Shown here: positions 54,613 to 63,232 of the stretch, piece by piece
Numbering within the stretch: position 1 is the stretch's first letter
Layout: each line of letters starts with the position of its first letter
Source: Actinomycetota bacterium
Lineage (GTDB): Bacteria > Actinomycetota > Acidimicrobiia > Acidimicrobiales > RAAP-2
Assembly: GCA_021324355.1 (NCBI GenBank)
Contig: JAJPJD010000010.1
Span: forward strand, 1 to 64,000
Length of the DNA: 64,000 nucleotides
Direction: 5' to 3'
Made by a program: the position numbers and the translations under genes
Notes under the pieces: model-generated
What the model saw: only the letters and a program-made list of their open reading frames with translations
Told to the model about the DNA's origin: nothing
The model's database searches: none

Positions 54613-54643
54613 AGTATATCAAACCTGATCGAACTTATATCAA
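54613..54643 (-). promoter_or_regulatory. Promoter of the dnaK operon
   Basis: On the minus strand TTGATA (54643-54638) is followed after 19 bases by TATACT (54618-54613), close to housekeeping consensus though the spacing is 2 bases long. The HAIR-like repeat covers the -35 and most of the spacer, so a bound repressor would block polymerase. Confidence 0.55.
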
Positions 54644-54644
54644 G
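54624..54644 (-). promoter_or_regulatory. HAIR-like HspR operator
   Basis: CTTGATA-N7-GATCAGG on the minus strand, against the HAIR consensus CTTGAGT-N7-ACTCAAG: same arm length and spacer, 5 of 7 arm pairs symmetric. It lies in the dnaK promoter, and hspR is the fourth gene of the operon, which makes the match credible. Confidence 0.6.
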
Positions 54645-54739
54645 TTTTTACTCACAACTTATTCACCCTGGTGGCGCCACCAATTTGTGGCCCGCCAACT
54701 GGCCCGGAGACCAACCGAGCGTCGGCGACTGGGGGAGGT

Positions 54740-55717
54740 TCAGCTGGGGGCGGCAGCCCGACCCTGGCCACCGCGGCGAGCGCGGAACGGCTCGCCCAGC
54801 TGGGCCAGCAGGGTTCGCAGCTCGAGGCCGGACTCCTCCACCGGCACTGGCCGGCCGGCAAGGCCGGTGGCACAAGCCGGGGCGGCCGGGTTCGGGAACC
54901 GGGCCCGGCCGGCCAGCACGTCCCAGACCGTGAGGACCACTCCGAGGTTGAGGCCGAGCGCGCCCTGGGGCGAGTGGTGGATCCGATGGTAGGCGGGGCT
55001 CACGATGACCTTCCCGATCGGACCGAAGGTCCACGGCACGTTGGCATGGGACAGGGTGCCCACGCACACGTACCCGGTGATCAGGGCCGGGGCCACCTCC
55101 CGGTCCCCGACCAGCACCACCACCGGGAGGGTGGCCAAGAAGAACCCGGCCAGGTGGCTGAGGGGGTGCGCTCGGAAGGCGGTCAGCACGTTCAGTTCCT
55201 CCTGGCTGTGGTGAAGGGCGTGAAACCGCCACAGCGGCTCGAGGCGGTGGTCGGCCCAGTGGGCCAGCCAGTTCCCCGCGTCCATGAGGACCACGGTGAG
55301 GGCGAACAACGCCGGCCGAGGCCAGCTGGCAGTGCCGCCGAGCTCCATCCAGCGGGCGTGGAAGGCGAGCAGCGACCCGAACGCCACCGAGAGCAGGGTC
55401 ATGATCGGGACCGCCACGGTCAGGTGGACCAAGAGGTACCCGGCGTCATGGGCGAGGCCGGCAGTCACCTCCCGACGACCGTCTGCCGGCCACAGCCGCT
55501 CGCACACCAGCGCGACCGCCACCACGACCACCACCGCCGGCGCCACCAGTTCGGCCCGTCCGAGGGCCAGAACCCGGCCCAGGCTTCCCTGCCGCTCGAG
55601 CGTCGCGACCGCATACCACACCAAGCCGGCGGTGGCGGCGGCAACCCCGAACGTCGGCAGGTACACGCGGCGAGCTGGCGTGACAGCCGAACCGCCGGCG
55701 GCCACGGTGACCGTCAT
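54740..55717 (-). CDS. Sterol desaturase / fatty-acid hydroxylase family membrane protein
   Basis: 325 residues with about five membrane helices. The di-iron histidine clusters are visible: [27 protein letters not shown] and [10 protein letters not shown], the HxxxH/HxxHH/HxxHH pattern of the family. Such enzymes hydroxylate or desaturate sterols, carotenoids or fatty acyl chains; the substrate here is unknown. It is monocistronic. ATG 55717 diverges from the phosphoglycerate mutase gene. Confidence 0.87.
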   Translation of the reverse strand: MTVTVAAGGSAVTPARRVYLPTFGVAAATAGLVWYAVATLERQGSLGRVLALGRAELVAPAVVVVVAVALVCERLWPADGRREVTAGLAHDAGYLLVHLTVAVPIMTLLSVAFGSLLAFHARWMELGGTASWPRPALFALTVVLMDAGNWLAHWADHRLEPLWRFHALHHSQEELNVLTAFRAHPLSHLAGFFLATLPVVVLVGDREVAPALITGYVCVGTLSHANVPWTFGPIGKVIVSPAYHRIHHSPQGALGLNLGVVLTVWDVLAGRARFPNPAAPACATGLAGRPVPVEESGLELRTLLAQLGEPFRARRGGQGRAAAPS

Positions 55718-55818
55718 CGCCGGCGGCCCTTCGGACTCCCCACCTCCGGTGCTACGTGGGTCCGGCCGTTCCGGATTCCCTGTGCCCCGCTGAGCCGGGC
55801 CGACGGTACGCTGCCGTC

Positions 55819-56577
55819 GTGCTCGACCTGCTGCTGCTCCGCCATGGCGAGTCGGCGTGGAACGCCGAGAACCGGTTCACCGGCTGGATCGACGTCGAGC
55901 TGAGCGACAACGGCCGGGCCGAAGCGGTGGCGGCCGGCCGGCTGATGGCCGACGAGCCCGGCCTGGACCTGCGACTGCTCCACACCTCGGTGCTGGTTCG
56001 GGCCATCACCACCGCAGAGCTGGCCCTCCACGAAGCCGGGCGGAGCTGGGTCCCGGCCCGACGCCACTGGCGGCTGAACGAGCGCCACTACGGAGCCCTG
56101 CAGGGCCTGGACAAGCGGCAGACCGCCGCCCGCCACGGAGAGGCCCAGGTCAAGCTGTGGCGCCGCAGCTACTCGGTGCCGCCACCGCCGCTGCCGCCCG
56201 AGCACCCCGACAACCCGGTCAACGACCCCCGCTACCGAGACGTCGACCCGGCCGACCTCCCACTCACCGAATGTCTGGCTGATGTGGTCCGCCGGGTCGT
56301 GCCCTACTGGGAGGAGGCGATCGTCCCGGACCTGCGGGCCGAGGCCGACCGCGGTGGGGCGGTCCTGGTCGTGGCCCACGGCAACAGCATCCGAGCGCTC
56401 CGCAAGCACATCGAGCACATCTCCGACAGCGAGATCGCGGATCTCGAGATCCCGACCGGCATCCCCTACCGGTGCCTGCTCGACGAGCGGCTCGAAGTTC
56501 TGAGCGCGCGCTACCTGGGCGACCCCGAGCGGGCGCTGGCGGCGGCCGAGCTCGTTCGGCGCCAGAGCGAGCTGTAA
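55819..56577 (+). CDS. gpmA: 2,3-bisphosphoglycerate-dependent phosphoglycerate mutase
   Basis: 252 residues from GTG 55819; TACGCT (55807-55812) ends 6 nt before it, so the mRNA is likely leaderless. An upstream in-frame start would add 21 residues with no similarity to the family. The phosphohistidine motif [11 protein letters not shown] is at residues 5-15, followed by [12 protein letters not shown], the proton-donor region [11 protein letters not shown] and the second histidine in [11 protein letters not shown]. It interconverts 3- and 2-phosphoglycerate in glycolysis. Confidence 0.92.
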   Translation: MLDLLLLRHGESAWNAENRFTGWIDVELSDNGRAEAVAAGRLMADEPGLDLRLLHTSVLVRAITTAELALHEAGRSWVPARRHWRLNERHYGALQGLDKRQTAARHGEAQVKLWRRSYSVPPPPLPPEHPDNPVNDPRYRDVDPADLPLTECLADVVRRVVPYWEEAIVPDLRAEADRGGAVLVVAHGNSIRALRKHIEHISDSEIADLEIPTGIPYRCLLDERLEVLSARYLGDPERALAAAELVRRQSEL

Positions 56578-56605
56578 CCAGCCTGGCCCGCCTTTGCCGG
56601 CGGGC

Positions 56606-56962
<357 letters not shown>

Positions 56963-58531
56963 TCACCCGTCCGGACCGGCCGGCGGCAACAGGTGCTCCC
57001 GCAACCCTACGGAAGAGCCTCCCCCGGTGTCAGCGGACATGGCGACCATCGCGCCGATCCGCTCGGCGAAGGTCTCCTCGGGGAACGCCTCCTCGTCGTG
57101 AATCGCCAGGTCCCCGACTTCGAGGACCTCGTCACGGTAGCGAGCCCCACGCAGCACCAGCCCGATCAGCTTCATCAGGATGAACGTCACCAGCGCCGAC
57201 CAGAAGATCACCCAGATCGCCGCCCGGAACTGCTCCCAGAGCTGGTGGGCGGAGCCGGTGTACATGAGCCCGCTCACCGAGAACGGTACGCAGCTCTTCG
57301 ACGAGGCCGCGTAGGCGGCACTCGAGGTGGAGACGACCTGGCCGGCCGCACTGAGGTGGCCACAGCCGTACTCCAGCATGTTCGGGTCACCGAAGATCCC
57401 GAGGAGCATCCCGCCGACGAAGCCGGCGATCCCGTGGGTGTAGACGACCCCCAAGGCGTCGTCCACCCTGGAGAAGGGGCGCACTTTGGACAGGTAGTTC
57501 CAGCACACCCACACCAGGGCGGAGCAGATGGCCCCGACCGCGATCGCGCCCCACCCGTTCACCCAACCGGCGCATGGGGTGATCCCGACCAAGCCGCAGA
57601 TCATCCCGTTCACGCCCCCGAGGAACGTCGGCTTCTTGGACCGGGTGAACCAGGCGTCCATGGCCATCCAGACCACGACCCCGACCGCGGTCGCCAGGTT
57701 GGTGTTGACCACCGCAGCGGCCGCGTCCACCCCGGCGTAGTAGGGGTCGCCGCCGTTGAAGCCGTTCCAGCCGAGCCACAGGATCCCCGCACCTACTGCT
57801 GCCATCACCAGGTTGTTGGGGATGGCGTGCTGGCGATCTCGCATGAGCCGCGGGCCCAGAACCCACGCCGCCACGAACCCCGACACCCCGGCAGACATGT
57901 GGATCACGAACCCGCCGGAGAAGTCCAGCGCCCCCTCCTGCGCGAAGTACCCACCGCCCCAGAGCAAGAAGGCGTTGATCGCGTACACGAAGGTCGACCA
58001 CAACGGGACCAGGAGGCACCAGGCGGAGAACTTGATCCGGCCGACCAGGCTCCCCATGAACAGCAGCGGCGTGATGGCGGCGAAGACGAACTGGAAGTAG
58101 GCCAACGACGTCGTCGGGAAGTGGAAGGGGATGACCGTGTTGGCCGCCGACACTGCCTGGCCCTGCTCATTGGTTGCGTTGGTGATCTGTCCCGGCTTGC
58201 CGACCAGGTTCTCAAAGAAGTGCTTCACCCAGCCCACGCCGGTGAGCTGGGTCTGCACCCCGTTGTGGACGCCCCCACCAAGCGAGGTCGACCCGAAGCC
58301 CATCTTGTAGGACCACAGGACCCAGGCGATCAGCACCAGCGAGAACCCGGCGAACATCATCGCCAGGACATTGACCGCCCACTTCTTCTGGACGATGGAC
58401 GCGTACAACACGGCCAGAGCAGGAAGGCTCATGAGGCCGACGAAGGTGGCGGCGACGATCTGCCAGGTGTTGTCGCCCGTGTTCAGCCAACTCGGGTACG
58501 GGACCTGGTGCGCAGCAGCGAGCACGTACAC
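56963..58531 (-). CDS. amt: Ammonium transporter
   Basis: 522 residues from GTG 58531 with GAGGAG 9 nt upstream. About eleven membrane helices; family blocks include DFSGGFVIHMSAGVSGFVAA (channel His), ILWLGWNGFNGGDPYYAG and GAICSALVWVCWNYLSK. A cytoplasmic tail of about 60 residues follows the last helix. It forms a trimeric NH4+/NH3 channel closed by PII, encoded next. A GlnR-like box about 95 bp upstream suggests induction under nitrogen limitation. Confidence 0.94.
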   Translation of the reverse strand: MYVLAAAHQVPYPSWLNTGDNTWQIVAATFVGLMSLPALAVLYASIVQKKWAVNVLAMMFAGFSLVLIAWVLWSYKMGFGSTSLGGGVHNGVQTQLTGVGWVKHFFENLVGKPGQITNATNEQGQAVSAANTVIPFHFPTTSLAYFQFVFAAITPLLFMGSLVGRIKFSAWCLLVPLWSTFVYAINAFLLWGGGYFAQEGALDFSGGFVIHMSAGVSGFVAAWVLGPRLMRDRQHAIPNNLVMAAVGAGILWLGWNGFNGGDPYYAGVDAAAAVVNTNLATAVGVVVWMAMDAWFTRSKKPTFLGGVNGMICGLVGITPCAGWVNGWGAIAVGAICSALVWVCWNYLSKVRPFSRVDDALGVVYTHGIAGFVGGMLLGIFGDPNMLEYGCGHLSAAGQVVSTSSAAYAASSKSCVPFSVSGLMYTGSAHQLWEQFRAAIWVIFWSALVTFILMKLIGLVLRGARYRDEVLEVGDLAIHDEEAFPEETFAERIGAMVAMSADTGGGSSVGLREHLLPPAGPDG

Positions 58532-58624
58532 GACTCGGGTCTCCTCTCTTGTGACGTCCCGCTGCCCGAGCCACGGCCCGTGTGCAGTGGTCCGTCCCTG
58601 CCGCCGACAGGATGCAGCCTGGGG

Positions 58625-58662
58625 GTTTCTGGACCGTCACGTCCGTGTTTCCAGAGCATGAA
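58625..58662 (-). promoter_or_regulatory. GlnR-like binding box upstream of amt-glnB
   Basis: On the minus strand: TTCAT-n6-GAAAC-n6-GTGAC-n6-GAAAC. The GlnR consensus in actinobacteria is gTnAC-n6-GaAAC repeated at the same spacing. Three of the four half-sites match at exact 6-nt intervals and the outermost is weak. The position before an ammonium transporter and PII gene is the classical GlnR target. Confidence 0.7.
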
Positions 58663-58782
58663 CATGCGGCCCGAGGCCGTCTTCCCTGCTCCCTCGGTCG
58701 AGCGTCGACCTAGGATCCGCCCATCTCGGGCTGCCCCACGGTTTCCTCCGACGCTCCGGTCTCGACGCTGCGCGGCGCAACG

Positions 58783-59274
58783 GTGGCGGTCAGCGCCGGG
58801 TCGGTCGCGCGCGGTGCCGCCATCGCGCTGGCCGTCGGCCTGCTCGCCTCGGCGGGACTGCTGCTCGCAGCCGGACTGCACCAGCGCGCCCAAGCCAACG
58901 ACCTCGAAGCGCACGGGGTCCACGCCCTGATGACCGTGACCGGGTGCGTCGGGCTGCTCGGGGGCAGCGGTAGCAATGCTGCGGGGTACGCCTGCCGCGG
59001 CACCTACCGCTACCGCGGCGTCACCTACGCCCAGGCCGTCCCAGGGAACATCCGACGGGCACCCGGCTCGATGGTCCAGGTCGTCATCGCCTCGGACGAC
59101 CCCGAACTGGTGTCCGCCCCGGGCACTGTGGCACTGCACCGGTCACTGGCGAGCCTGGTGGTCATCCCGTCGTTGTTGGCGCTGGGCGGGCTCGGGGCCC
59201 TGGCCCCATGGGCACTGCGGGCGAGCCGGCGCCGAGTGGCGCGTCCGTCGGGAGCTCAGGCTGGGGGTGTGTAG
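58783..59274 (+). CDS. Membrane protein with DUF3592-like extracytoplasmic domain
   Basis: 163 residues from GTG 58783. Two membrane helices (AIALAVGLLASAGLLLAAGL and SLVVIPSLLALGGLGALAPW) enclose an outside domain with CRGTYRYRGVTYAQAVPG, similar in layout to DUF3592 proteins. A TAGGAT hexamer (58711-58716) lies 6 nt before an in-frame ATC (58723), so the true start may be 20 codons earlier on a rare codon. The function is unknown. Its end overlaps the next gene, which is on the other strand, by 19 bp. Confidence 0.6.
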   Translation: MAVSAGSVARGAAIALAVGLLASAGLLLAAGLHQRAQANDLEAHGVHALMTVTGCVGLLGGSGSNAAGYACRGTYRYRGVTYAQAVPGNIRRAPGSMVQVVIASDDPELVSAPGTVALHRSLASLVVIPSLLALGGLGALAPWALRASRRRVARPSGAQAGGV

Positions 59275-59828
59275 CGCCGGTTGGCCTGGGGCCGGCCCCG
59301 GGTCGGCCGCGCTGGGTCGCGTGCCGGCTTGTCAGCCTGGGAGCTCCGATAGGCGCGGACCAGGTACCACGCCCCTCCCAACAGGAAGGGCACCCCGAAC
59401 CCCCAGTAGTGGAGGTTGAAGATGGCCAGCCCATAGAGGGCCATGGCCATGCCGACGAACAGACGCTTGCGGTACCAGGCGGCAGCCAGCATGACCACCG
59501 CCAAGGCGAGCAGGACCAACTCGAGCAGGTGGTAGGTGGCGATGCTGGCGTGCAGCTTGTTCAGCTGGCCATCTCGGAGCCGGGCCGGTGGGTCGTGCGC
59601 GATCAAGTAACTGGTCACCACCAGCGCGATCGCCGCCGCCAGGGGGGCGGCGGCCAGGGCCACCAGGCGCTCCCGGTCTTCGGAACCCGGATGGTCAGCG
59701 GCAGCTCGAGTACCGCCGCCACCGTCCGACGGCTTCAGCACCAGCCGCCGGAGCCGCTCGCCGAACGAGCCGGACGGTGGATGGGTCGGCACGCCCCCAC
59801 GTTGATCCTCTGGCATTGCCGGGGACAT
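59256..59828 (-). CDS. Unrecognised membrane protein
   Basis: 190 residues from ATG 59828. A soluble, basic N-terminus of about 55 residues is followed by four hydrophobic segments (LAAAPLAAAIALVVTSYLI, YHLLELVLLALAVVMLAAAW, FVGMAMALYGLAIFNLHYW, VPFLLGGAWYLVRAY) and a basic tail. I do not recognise a family. It converges on the DUF3592-like gene and diverges from the cyclic-nucleotide-binding gene. Confidence 0.6.
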   Translation of the reverse strand: MSPAMPEDQRGGVPTHPPSGSFGERLRRLVLKPSDGGGGTRAAADHPGSEDRERLVALAAAPLAAAIALVVTSYLIAHDPPARLRDGQLNKLHASIATYHLLELVLLALAVVMLAAAWYRKRLFVGMAMALYGLAIFNLHYWGFGVPFLLGGAWYLVRAYRSSQADKPARDPARPTRGRPQANRRYTPPA

Positions 59829-59935
59829 CGGCGAAGGGTACCTCTTGGTGGTCTGGCGTCAAGACCCGAGCACGACACGCCGAACCCTCCACACTGCCGG
59901 GCAGGTCCGGCCCAGGCCGACTACCCTTTCCGCCC

Positions 59936-60364
59936 ATGCCACGCACGAGCGCAAAGGAAATCGACCTCTCCCAAATCTGGCTGTTCGCGGCGTGCTCGGC
60001 CAGGGACCTCCGAAAGGTGCGCTCGTCGCTCGACGAGATCCACGTGGACGCGGGCGAGGTGCTCTGCGAGGAGGGGGCCACCGGTCACGAGTTCTTCTTG
60101 ATCGTGAACGGCACGGCTGCGGTCAAGCGCAAGGGGCGCAAGGTGGCCACCCTTGGGCCCGGCAAGTGGTTCGGCGAGCTGGCCCTGCTCGACCGCCAGC
60201 CACGGTCGGCCACCATCGTGGCCGAGACCGACATGGACCTGCTGGTCCTGGAGCAGCGCCACTTCCTGGGGCTGCTCGACACCATGCCATCGCTCAGCCG
60301 CAAGATGCTGGCGGCGATGGCGTCCCGCCTGCGCGAAGCCGACAAGCTCGCCTTCCCCGGCTGA
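59936..60364 (+). CDS. Cyclic-nucleotide-binding domain protein
   Basis: 142 residues from ATG 59936; TACCCT (59922-59927) ends 8 nt upstream, a leaderless arrangement. The whole protein is one CRP/CNB beta-barrel: EGATGHEFFLIVNGTAAVKR and the phosphate-binding cassette WFGELALLDRQPRSATIVAE, where Glu and Arg contact the ribose and phosphate. There is no DNA-binding domain, so it is not a transcription factor itself. It lies 4 bases before the F420-type gene, suggesting a shared transcript. Confidence 0.85.
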   Translation: MPRTSAKEIDLSQIWLFAACSARDLRKVRSSLDEIHVDAGEVLCEEGATGHEFFLIVNGTAAVKRKGRKVATLGPGKWFGELALLDRQPRSATIVAETDMDLLVLEQRHFLGLLDTMPSLSRKMLAAMASRLREADKLAFPG

Positions 60365-60368
60365 GGCG

Positions 60369-60794
60369 GTGGAACTCTCCCGTGCCGTGCAGTTCGCGCA
60401 GTCGCGGCGGCAGGGAGTCCTGATCACGATCCGCCGGGACGGCCGGCCCCAGGCCTCCAACATCATCTTCCTCATGGAGCCGGACGGATCCACCCGGATC
60501 TCTGTGACCGAGGACCGAGCAAAGACGAGGAACCTCCGCCGAGACCAGCGAGCCGAGCTCTACGTCCCGGGGGACTCGTTCTGGGAGTACGTCGTGTTCG
60601 ACGGCACTGCCCAGCTCAGCCCGCCGGCGGCCGAGCCGACCGATCAGGTCGTGGACGAGCTGGTCGACCTGTACCGGCAGATTCGGGGCGAGGACCACCC
60701 GGACTGGGACGACTACCGCCGTGCCATGGTCGCGGAGCGGCGGGTCGTCCTCAGCTTCCGCCCGGCTTCCGCCTACGGTCAGCTCCGCGGCTGA
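60369..60794 (+). CDS. PPOX-class flavin/F420-dependent oxidoreductase
   Basis: 141 residues from GTG 60369. A split-barrel fold of the pyridoxamine-oxidase-like class: QGVLITIRRDGRPQASNI, VTEDRAKTRNLRRDQRAELY, then YVVFDGTAQLS. Many actinobacterial members of this size use F420H2 instead of FMN. The substrate is unknown. It directly follows the cyclic-nucleotide-binding gene, and the pairing may mean a nucleotide signal affects this enzyme; that is inference. Confidence 0.8.
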   Translation: MELSRAVQFAQSRRQGVLITIRRDGRPQASNIIFLMEPDGSTRISVTEDRAKTRNLRRDQRAELYVPGDSFWEYVVFDGTAQLSPPAAEPTDQVVDELVDLYRQIRGEDHPDWDDYRRAMVAERRVVLSFRPASAYGQLRG

Positions 60795-60809
60795 CGGGGC
60801 TGGCCGTCC

Positions 60810-62870
60810 CTAGGCCGGCTGCGAGCCCGAGCGCTCCGCTGCTGCCGGGGACAGTGACTCCTCGACCAACTGGGAGAGGTCGAGGACCCGAACCTCGTCC
60901 TCCTTGCTGTTCGCCCGCACCGCGTCGTCGAGCATGATCATGCAGTAGGGGCAGGCGGTCGAGACGACGTCGGCTCCAGTCGAGAGCGCCTCGTCGGTTC
61001 GCTCCATGTTGATGCGCTTGCCGATGGTCTCCTCCATCCACATCCGGGCCCCGCCGGCCCCGCAGCAGAAGCTGCGCTCGCGGCACCGGCGCATCTCGAT
61101 CTGGCGAGCGCCGGGGATGGCATCGAGCACCGAGCGGGGCTGATCGAACACCCGGTTGTGCCGACCGAGGTAGCAGGGGTCGTGGTAGGTGACCGTGCCC
61201 TCGTAGCCGTCTCCGGGGCTCAACCGGCCGGTAGAGACCAAGTGCTCGAGCAACTGGGCGTGGTGGATGACTTCGAAGTCGCCTCCCAGGCGGGGGTACT
61301 CGTTCTTGATTCTGTTGAAGCAGTGGGGACAGGTCGCCACGATCTTTCTCGCCCCGGCGCTCTTCAGAGTTTCCACGTTGAGCTTGGCCTGCTCCTGGTA
61401 GAGATACTCGTTCCCCAGCCGGCGGGCCGGGTCGCCGGTGCACGACTCGCGCTGACCCAAGATGGCGAAGGTCACCCCGGCGCGGTGGAGCATTCGGGCG
61501 GTGGCCTGGACGGCCTTGCGGGCCCGCTCGTCGAGCGCGCCGGCGCAGCCGACCCAGTAGAGGTACTCGACGTCGTCGGGGATGGTGTCCTGGACCACCG
61601 GAACCTCGAAGTCCAGTGCCGCGATCCAGTCGGTCCGCTTCGCCTGGCCGAGCCCCCAGGGGTCGCCCTGATTCTCGATGTTGCGAAGCATGAGGCCGGC
61701 CTCGCTCGGGAACCGGGACTCCATGAGAACCTCGTATCGACGCATGTCGACGATCGCGTCCACGTGCTCGATGTCGACCGGGCACTCCTCGACGCACGCC
61801 CCGCAGGTCACGCAGGACCACAGCACATCCGGCTCGATGGTGTTCGGCACCAGGGTCTCGGTCGGCTCGGCTTTCTCGGGGTCCCGAGCGAGCAACCTCG
61901 ATGCCTGGGAGAACATGTTGTCCCGCAGCCCCATGATCACCAGCTTGGGCGACAACGGCTTGCCGGTGTTCCACGCCGGACATACCGCCTGGCACCGCCC
62001 ACATTCGGTGCAGGTGACGAAGTCGAGCATCTGTTTCCACGTGAAGTGCTCGATCAACCCTGCGCCGAACACGGTGTCCTCGGTCACGTTCTCCATATCC
62101 ATGTCCGGGGTCTTGTCGAGGGCACCGAGCGCACGCGGGCGCCTCGACATGGCCACATTCAGTGGCGCAGCGAAGATGTGAAGGTGCTTCGAGTAGGAGA
62201 CGAACACCAAGAAGCCCACGATCACGCAGACGTTCAGGATGACGAACACCGTCTCGAGCACGCTGTTCACGCCTGACCCCAGGGGATGCAGCGCCTTTCC
62301 CACCAGGTGGGATGCGAAGGCCCACCACGTGTAGGGAAAGTCGCCGGTGTTGGTCTGGGCCGCCCGATAGATGAGGAGCGTGACCATCACCATCGCGATG
62401 AGCAGGAGGGTGACCCACGCCGCATCGGTGTGGGAACCGTAGAAGCGGGACCGGCGATCAAGTCGCTTGGGCGCGTTGCGGATCCGGATCACCGAGAACA
62501 CGCACAGCGCGACCAGGACGGCGCAGATGAAGAAGTCCTCCAGAAAACCCAGAACTGGGTTGTGTCCGAATCCCCAGATGGCGAAGGTCTTGGAGAAGAG
62601 GTCTCCGTAGGCCTCGATGATGGTGAACAGCAGCACGGTGAAACCCCAGAAGGTGAACGCGTGCGCCACCCCTGGGACCGTCCAGCGCAACAGCTTGCGC
62701 TGGCCCCCGACCTCGACCAGCTCTGCCTCGGCGCGCGACGCAAGGTCCTGCACCCGATCCGGCGCCGGCGCGCCCGAACGGACCAGCTTGGAGATCCGCC
62801 AGAGGCGACGTCCGGCAACCGCGAACGCCAGTGCGGTCGCGCTCAGCCCAATGACGATCCGTACCACCAT
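60810..62870 (-). CDS. Membrane-bound Fe-S oxidoreductase (heterodisulfide reductase-like)
   Basis: 686 residues combining three parts. Residues 1 to about 240 contain about five helices like the NarI/DsrM cytochrome b subunit. Residues about 290-390 hold two [4Fe-4S] motifs, CTECGRCQAVCP and CVTCGACVEECP. Residues about 430-670 carry two CCG domains (VGCAGALDERARK, CPHCFNRIKNEYP; CCGAGGARMWMEE, CPYCMIMLDD). Actinobacterial relatives probably pass electrons between the quinone pool and a flavoprotein such as an acyl-CoA dehydrogenase or ETF. It is monocistronic. Confidence 0.87.
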   Translation of the reverse strand: MVVRIVIGLSATALAFAVAGRRLWRISKLVRSGAPAPDRVQDLASRAEAELVEVGGQRKLLRWTVPGVAHAFTFWGFTVLLFTIIEAYGDLFSKTFAIWGFGHNPVLGFLEDFFICAVLVALCVFSVIRIRNAPKRLDRRSRFYGSHTDAAWVTLLLIAMVMVTLLIYRAAQTNTGDFPYTWWAFASHLVGKALHPLGSGVNSVLETVFVILNVCVIVGFLVFVSYSKHLHIFAAPLNVAMSRRPRALGALDKTPDMDMENVTEDTVFGAGLIEHFTWKQMLDFVTCTECGRCQAVCPAWNTGKPLSPKLVIMGLRDNMFSQASRLLARDPEKAEPTETLVPNTIEPDVLWSCVTCGACVEECPVDIEHVDAIVDMRRYEVLMESRFPSEAGLMLRNIENQGDPWGLGQAKRTDWIAALDFEVPVVQDTIPDDVEYLYWVGCAGALDERARKAVQATARMLHRAGVTFAILGQRESCTGDPARRLGNEYLYQEQAKLNVETLKSAGARKIVATCPHCFNRIKNEYPRLGGDFEVIHHAQLLEHLVSTGRLSPGDGYEGTVTYHDPCYLGRHNRVFDQPRSVLDAIPGARQIEMRRCRERSFCCGAGGARMWMEETIGKRINMERTDEALSTGADVVSTACPYCMIMLDDAVRANSKEDEVRVLDLSQLVEESLSPAAAERSGSQPA

Positions 62871-62972
62871 GTATCGAGACCCACTTCCGGTCAGAGCAGG
62901 GATCTCCCTGCTCAGGAGCCATCTCGTCCGGTCAAAGCAACGTGGAACAAGAAGATAGTGTGGCGGGCACTG

Positions 62973-63043
62973 GCGGGCGTAGTTCAGCGGCAGAACATCA
63001 GCTTCCCAAGCTGAGAACGCGGGTTCGATTCCCGTCGCCCGCT
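62973..63043 (+). tRNA. tRNA-Gly (anticodon CCC)
   Basis: 71 nt; acceptor GCGGGCG/CGCCCGC, anticodon stem CAGC/GCTG with loop TTCCCAA (CCC), T arm GGTTCGATT. CCA is not encoded. A GATAGT hexamer at 62954-62959 is a possible -10. Confidence 0.95.
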
Positions 63044-63232
63044 CGCAGCGGTGCCGCGAGGCGGCCCGGACGGTGCCTCAGGACCCCGCGGACACGCCTG
63101 CCCACCTCGACCTGGCCCTTTCGGGGCGTGGTACCCCGACCGCTTGCACACGGTGACCGTGCCACCACGGTCGATGCGATCACGCCCGACCCGGCGGCGG
63201 GTGGGGAACTGCGACTCCGATCACAGTTCGGA

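Noticed and set aside
63122-63138. CGGGG-N7-CCCCG hairpin after tRNA-Gly
   Set aside because: The stem is short and lacks a T-run; such hairpins arise by chance at this GC content.
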